Of a stretch of DNA of 8,373 nucleotides, positions 7,223 through 8,373 are shown one piece after another (the first letter of the stretch is position 1; every line of letters starts with the position of its first letter). The DNA lies in contig DATAED010000204.1 of assembly GCA_036258195.1 (NCBI GenBank), positions 1-8,373 on the forward strand, read 5' to 3'. Position numbers and translations under genes: made by a program. Below the pieces are notes generated by a model that saw nothing but the letters and a program-made list of their open reading frames with translations, did no database searches and had not been told where the DNA came from. The DNA comes from JAKAIY01 sp036258195 (GTDB taxonomy: Bacteria > Chloroflexota > Ktedonobacteria > Ktedonobacterales > JADMIN01).

Positions 7223-7779
7223 CTATGCCGTCGGCGGTGTCGCCTCGGGCGGCATAGGCTCCGTACCCGGCAGCGCCCGCGAGAGAGCCGCCTGAAGTCG
7301 TTGCTCTTCCTCATCCGACAGCGATGTGCGTAATACTGTGCCGCCATACTGGCTGATCTCGGGTACCACTTTGTCCTCTGTCATGCGTCGGATGAGGACG
7401 AATATGGCCGAGCTGTTTGGCGTCATCTGTGTGCTCAACTGTCTGACGAAGTTGTCGTCAATGCCATAGTCTTTGAATCTCCCCGCGATCGCGCCGGTAC
7501 CCGCGCCGATGGCGGCGCCGATGGCGGCGCCCGTCAGGGGTTGCAAGAACAGCAGACCGATCAGAGCTCCCCACAGAGCTCCGCCTGTGGCGCCGTGCGC
7601 CGCTCCAACTCCTGGCAGATTGATCAACTGGTGCAAATCCACTTCACCGCTGCTATCCTTGGTTACGTAGACCGCATCATCCATGTCGAGCACATGCTCC
7701 GTGACCAGGCGCTTCAGGTGTTGAATACCCGCCCGGCCTGATTCACGTCTGGATAGGTGATGGCGACAAGTGTGCTTAT
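7223..7779 (-). CDS. DUF1269 membrane protein, frame-disrupted near the N-terminus (possible pseudogene)
   Basis: The body, from about 7717 down to TAG 7223-7225, is an intact DUF1269 (PF06897) domain. HLKRLVTEHVLDMDDAVYVTK is followed by a glycine-rich hydrophobic hairpin (ALWGALIGLLFLQPL and GAAIGAAIGAG), then YGIDDNFVRQL, SAIFVLIRR and a C-terminal EEEQRLQAAL helix. The family is membrane-associated and of unknown function. The body frame has no sensible start: upstream it encodes Arg/His-rich nonsense. The expected N-terminus, STLVAITYPDVNQAGRVFNT, lies in another frame at 7717-7776, directly after AGAGGAG (7785-7791). It is preceded by ATA (7777-7779) instead of ATG and ends at TGA (7714-7716). 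Rejoining requires a -1 shift at ACC|CTG, as if one C were lost from CCC. Either a pseudogene, a sequencing error, or a shortened product starting at an internal GTG or ATG (HVLDMDD). Confidence 0.75.
7714..7719 (-). other. Frame break in the DUF1269 gene (ACC TGA)
   Basis: On the minus strand the N-terminal frame reads ...AAC ACC TGA, whereas the conserved body resumes as CTG AAG CGC using the last C of ACC. No slippery heptamer of the X XXY YYZ type is present. An RF2-type +1 shift at the TGA would enter the wrong frame, so simple loss of one C is the easiest explanation. Confidence 0.75.
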
Positions 7780-7784
7780 GCTGG

Positions 7785-7791
7785 CTCCTCT
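7785..7791 (-). promoter_or_regulatory. Ribosome binding site in front of ATA in the DUF1269 gene
   Basis: AGAGGAG on the minus strand sits 5 nt before ATA (7777-7779). It shows where the DUF1269 gene once began, or still begins, and rules out the far-upstream in-frame Met codons of the body frame. Confidence 0.65.
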
Positions 7792-7797
7792 CTCTGG

Positions 7798-7837
7798 CGT
7801 ATGCGGGCGGTAACGTGCGGCGATTCTGCCGCATACG
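7798..7837 (-). promoter_or_regulatory. Leader with two mutually exclusive hairpins before DUF1269
   Basis: A perfect 9-bp inverted repeat (CGTATGCGG 7798-7806 with CCGCATACG 7829-7837) encloses a second, 6-bp one (TGCGGC 7816-7821 with GCCGCA 7828-7833) that uses the same right arm. In the minus-strand transcript only one of the two stems can form, and the longer ends just upstream of the ribosome binding site. This could be an operator or an RNA switch; no known riboswitch class is recognised. Confidence 0.35.
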
Positions 7838-7856
7838 ATGTGCCACTTGTCGCGGG

Positions 7857-7879
7857 CTCACACGTGGGGCGCGTGTGAG
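7857..7879. repeat. 8-bp inverted repeat, operator-like
   Basis: CTCACACG and CGTGTGAG are perfect complements around a 7-nt centre. It lies about 80 bp upstream of the DUF1269 start region, a position suited to a repressor site, but no bound factor can be named. Confidence 0.4.
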
Positions 7880-7942
7880 GGATGGGATGTGAGGCCATGC
7901 TCTGCACAACGCCCTGTGGGTCAATCCCATCTTCGCACTGGT

Positions 7943-7964
7943 CGGGGTAGCGGCGGGGTAGCGG
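7943..7964. repeat. Perfect 11-bp tandem duplication (CGGGGTAGCGG x2)
   Basis: Two identical 11-bp units lie head to tail in the gap between the DUF1269 leader and the tRNA-Ser terminator. The rest of 7880-8002 holds no gene I can support. Confidence 0.9.
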
Positions 7965-8002
7965 ACTGCAAGCGCAACGGCCTGCGGCGCCTGGAAACGA
8001 AA

Positions 8003-8025
8003 CATCCCAGGCAGAGCCTGGGATG
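8003..8025 (-). terminator. Terminator after tRNA-Ser
   Basis: A perfect 10-bp stem (CATCCCAGGC at 8003-8012 with its complement at 8016-8025) has a 3-nt loop. On the minus strand it is followed by TTTCGTTTCC, a broken T tract. It begins 9 nt past the tRNA-Ser 3' end. Confidence 0.75.
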
Positions 8026-8033
8026 AAAGCGGG

Positions 8034-8123
8034 CGGAAGGGGTGGGATTCGAACCCACGGACCAGGAAACCCCGGTCAGCGGTTTAGCAAACCGCCGCAC
8101 TAGACCTACTATGCGACCCTTCC
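8034..8123 (-). tRNA. tRNA-Ser (GCT anticodon)
   Basis: A 90-nt class II tRNA. Acceptor strands GGAAGGG and CCCTTCC pair perfectly with discriminator G73. The D arm is GCAT/GTGC. The anticodon stem GCGGT/ACCGC holds loop TTGCTAA with anticodon GCT, reading AGC and AGU. A long variable arm (GACC...GGTC) and T arm GTGGG/CCCAC with loop TTCGAAT complete the fold. CCA is not encoded. It lies 34 bp after tRNA-Leu on the same strand and has no promoter of its own, so it is probably co-transcribed from the tRNA-Leu promoter. Confidence 0.95.
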
Positions 8124-8127
8124 AAAC

Positions 8128-8157
8128 AGGACGTTCGCTGATCTCAGCGAACGTCCT
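8128..8157 (-). terminator. Inter-tRNA hairpin, partial terminator or processing signal
   Basis: A perfect 13-bp stem (8128-8140 with 8145-8157) and a 4-nt loop fill nearly the whole space between the two tRNAs. It starts on the base next to the tRNA-Leu CCA. On the minus strand only GTTTGG follows, so the T tract is poor. It may attenuate transcription between tRNA-Leu and tRNA-Ser or guide 3' processing. Confidence 0.6.
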
Positions 8158-8244
8158 TGGTGCCAAAGGGGGGACTCGAACCCCCATGCCCTTACGAGCA
8201 CAACGCCCTGAACGTTGCGTGTCTACCAGTTTCACCACTTTGGC
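8158..8244 (-). tRNA. tRNA-Leu (CAG anticodon)
   Basis: An 87-nt class II tRNA with encoded CCA. Acceptor strands GCCAAAG and CTTTGGC pair perfectly with discriminator A73. The anticodon stem CAACG/CGTTG holds loop TTCAGGG with anticodon CAG, reading CUG. The variable arm TGCTCGTAAGGGCATG is long, and the T arm GGGGG/CCCCC has loop TTCGAGT. First gene of a Leu-Ser tRNA unit behind a good promoter. Unlike the neighbouring tRNA-Ser, its CCA is encoded. Confidence 0.96.
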
Positions 8245-8287
8245 GTGCGGCCAGCGCCCCGCCTTCTGGCAGGAGTGGCACATCCCA

Positions 8288-8316
8288 ATACTACGCTACG
8301 CCGCAGCGCTTGTCAA
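8288..8316 (-). promoter_or_regulatory. Sigma70-type promoter of the tRNA-Leu/tRNA-Ser unit
   Basis: On the minus strand TTGACA (8311-8316) and TAGTAT (8288-8293) are separated by exactly 17 bp. The -35 is consensus and the -10 matches at 4 of 6 positions. The tRNA-Leu 5' end is 43 bp beyond the -10 box, leaving room for a short 5' leader to be removed by RNase P. Confidence 0.82.
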
Positions 8317-8373
8317 GCCGACCTGAGCAGCCGAAACCGCGTCAGCCATCTCTTCTCCCCACGCTTGACAGAG

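Noticed and set aside
7062..7295. Plus-strand open frame starting at GTG 7062 after a GAGGAGG run
   Set aside because: The purine run is only 1 nt from the GTG, the frame runs antisense into the DUF1269 3' end, and the product has no recognisable features.
7835..7849. Sigma54-like TGGCAC-N5-ATGC (GG-N10-GC) on the minus strand before DUF1269
   Set aside because: Spacing fits, but two consensus positions differ, no activator gene or enhancer is seen, and I cannot tell whether this organism has RpoN. Chance matches are common in GC-rich DNA.
7780..8005. Extension of the DUF1269 body frame to a Met at 8005
   Set aside because: The extra codons encode Arg/His-rich sequence unlike the family and cross the tRNA-Ser terminator. 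The true N-terminus is readable in another frame behind a good ribosome binding site.
3262..8092. A CRISPR array, insertion sequence or integrase-bearing island
   Set aside because: No regularly spaced repeats with unique spacers, no transposase or integrase frame, and no terminal inverted repeats were seen; only the single tRNA-derived repeat pair exists.
8365..8370. TTGACA on the plus strand at the right window edge
   Set aside because: A lone -35 hexamer; any -10 box would lie outside the window.

Overview
The window is GC-rich and densely packed. Its gene families (a SNF2 helicase paired with a SWIM protein, an M61-type peptidase with a PDZ domain, a GAP/SfLAP-type membrane protein and a DUF1269 protein) are a mix I associate with Chloroflexota, especially Ktedonobacteria-like lineages. 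That placement is an impression from gene content and style; nothing here is a taxonomic marker.

Layout from left to right. Positions 1-3143 hold a plus-strand pair: the 3' part of a SNF2-family helicase gene cut by the window edge, then 39 bp later a SWIM zinc-finger gene with a strong ribosome binding site. Positions 3144-3547 are intergenic. They hold an 11-bp tandem repeat, a minus-strand terminator, a minus-strand chimeric tRNA-like gene, and a TATAAT box for the next plus-strand genes. Positions 3548-6318 hold a translationally coupled pair (TGATG overlap): a fold-type-I PLP enzyme of aminotransferase class V and a cytosolic M61-like metallopeptidase. A minus-strand six-helix membrane protein (6311-6958) converges on it, and both genes stop inside the same 8-bp palindrome. 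Next is a minus-strand DUF1269 gene (7223-7779), whose N-terminus is in another reading frame and begins at ATA rather than ATG. Last comes a minus-strand tRNA-Leu(CAG) / tRNA-Ser(GCT) pair with a near-consensus promoter, an inter-tRNA hairpin and a terminator.

The most unusual content is the tRNA-like locus at 3265-3353. Its 3' portion is a near copy (59/62 bp) of the intact tRNA-Ser at 8034-8123. Its 5' half looks like a class I tRNA. The acceptor stem no longer pairs, and all three differences from tRNA-Ser fall where they weaken the fold or alter the anticodon loop. It is best read as a recombined, decaying tRNA gene. Alternatively it could be the displaced 3' copy left by an ancient integration at tRNA-Ser, although no integrase lies between the two copies. 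The second notable locus is the DUF1269 gene, where the missing N-terminal residues are plainly readable in another frame directly behind a good ribosome binding site. I do not see a clear-cut new defence or biosynthetic system. The helicase/SWIM pair and the PLP-enzyme/M61 pair are the two modules of unassigned function.
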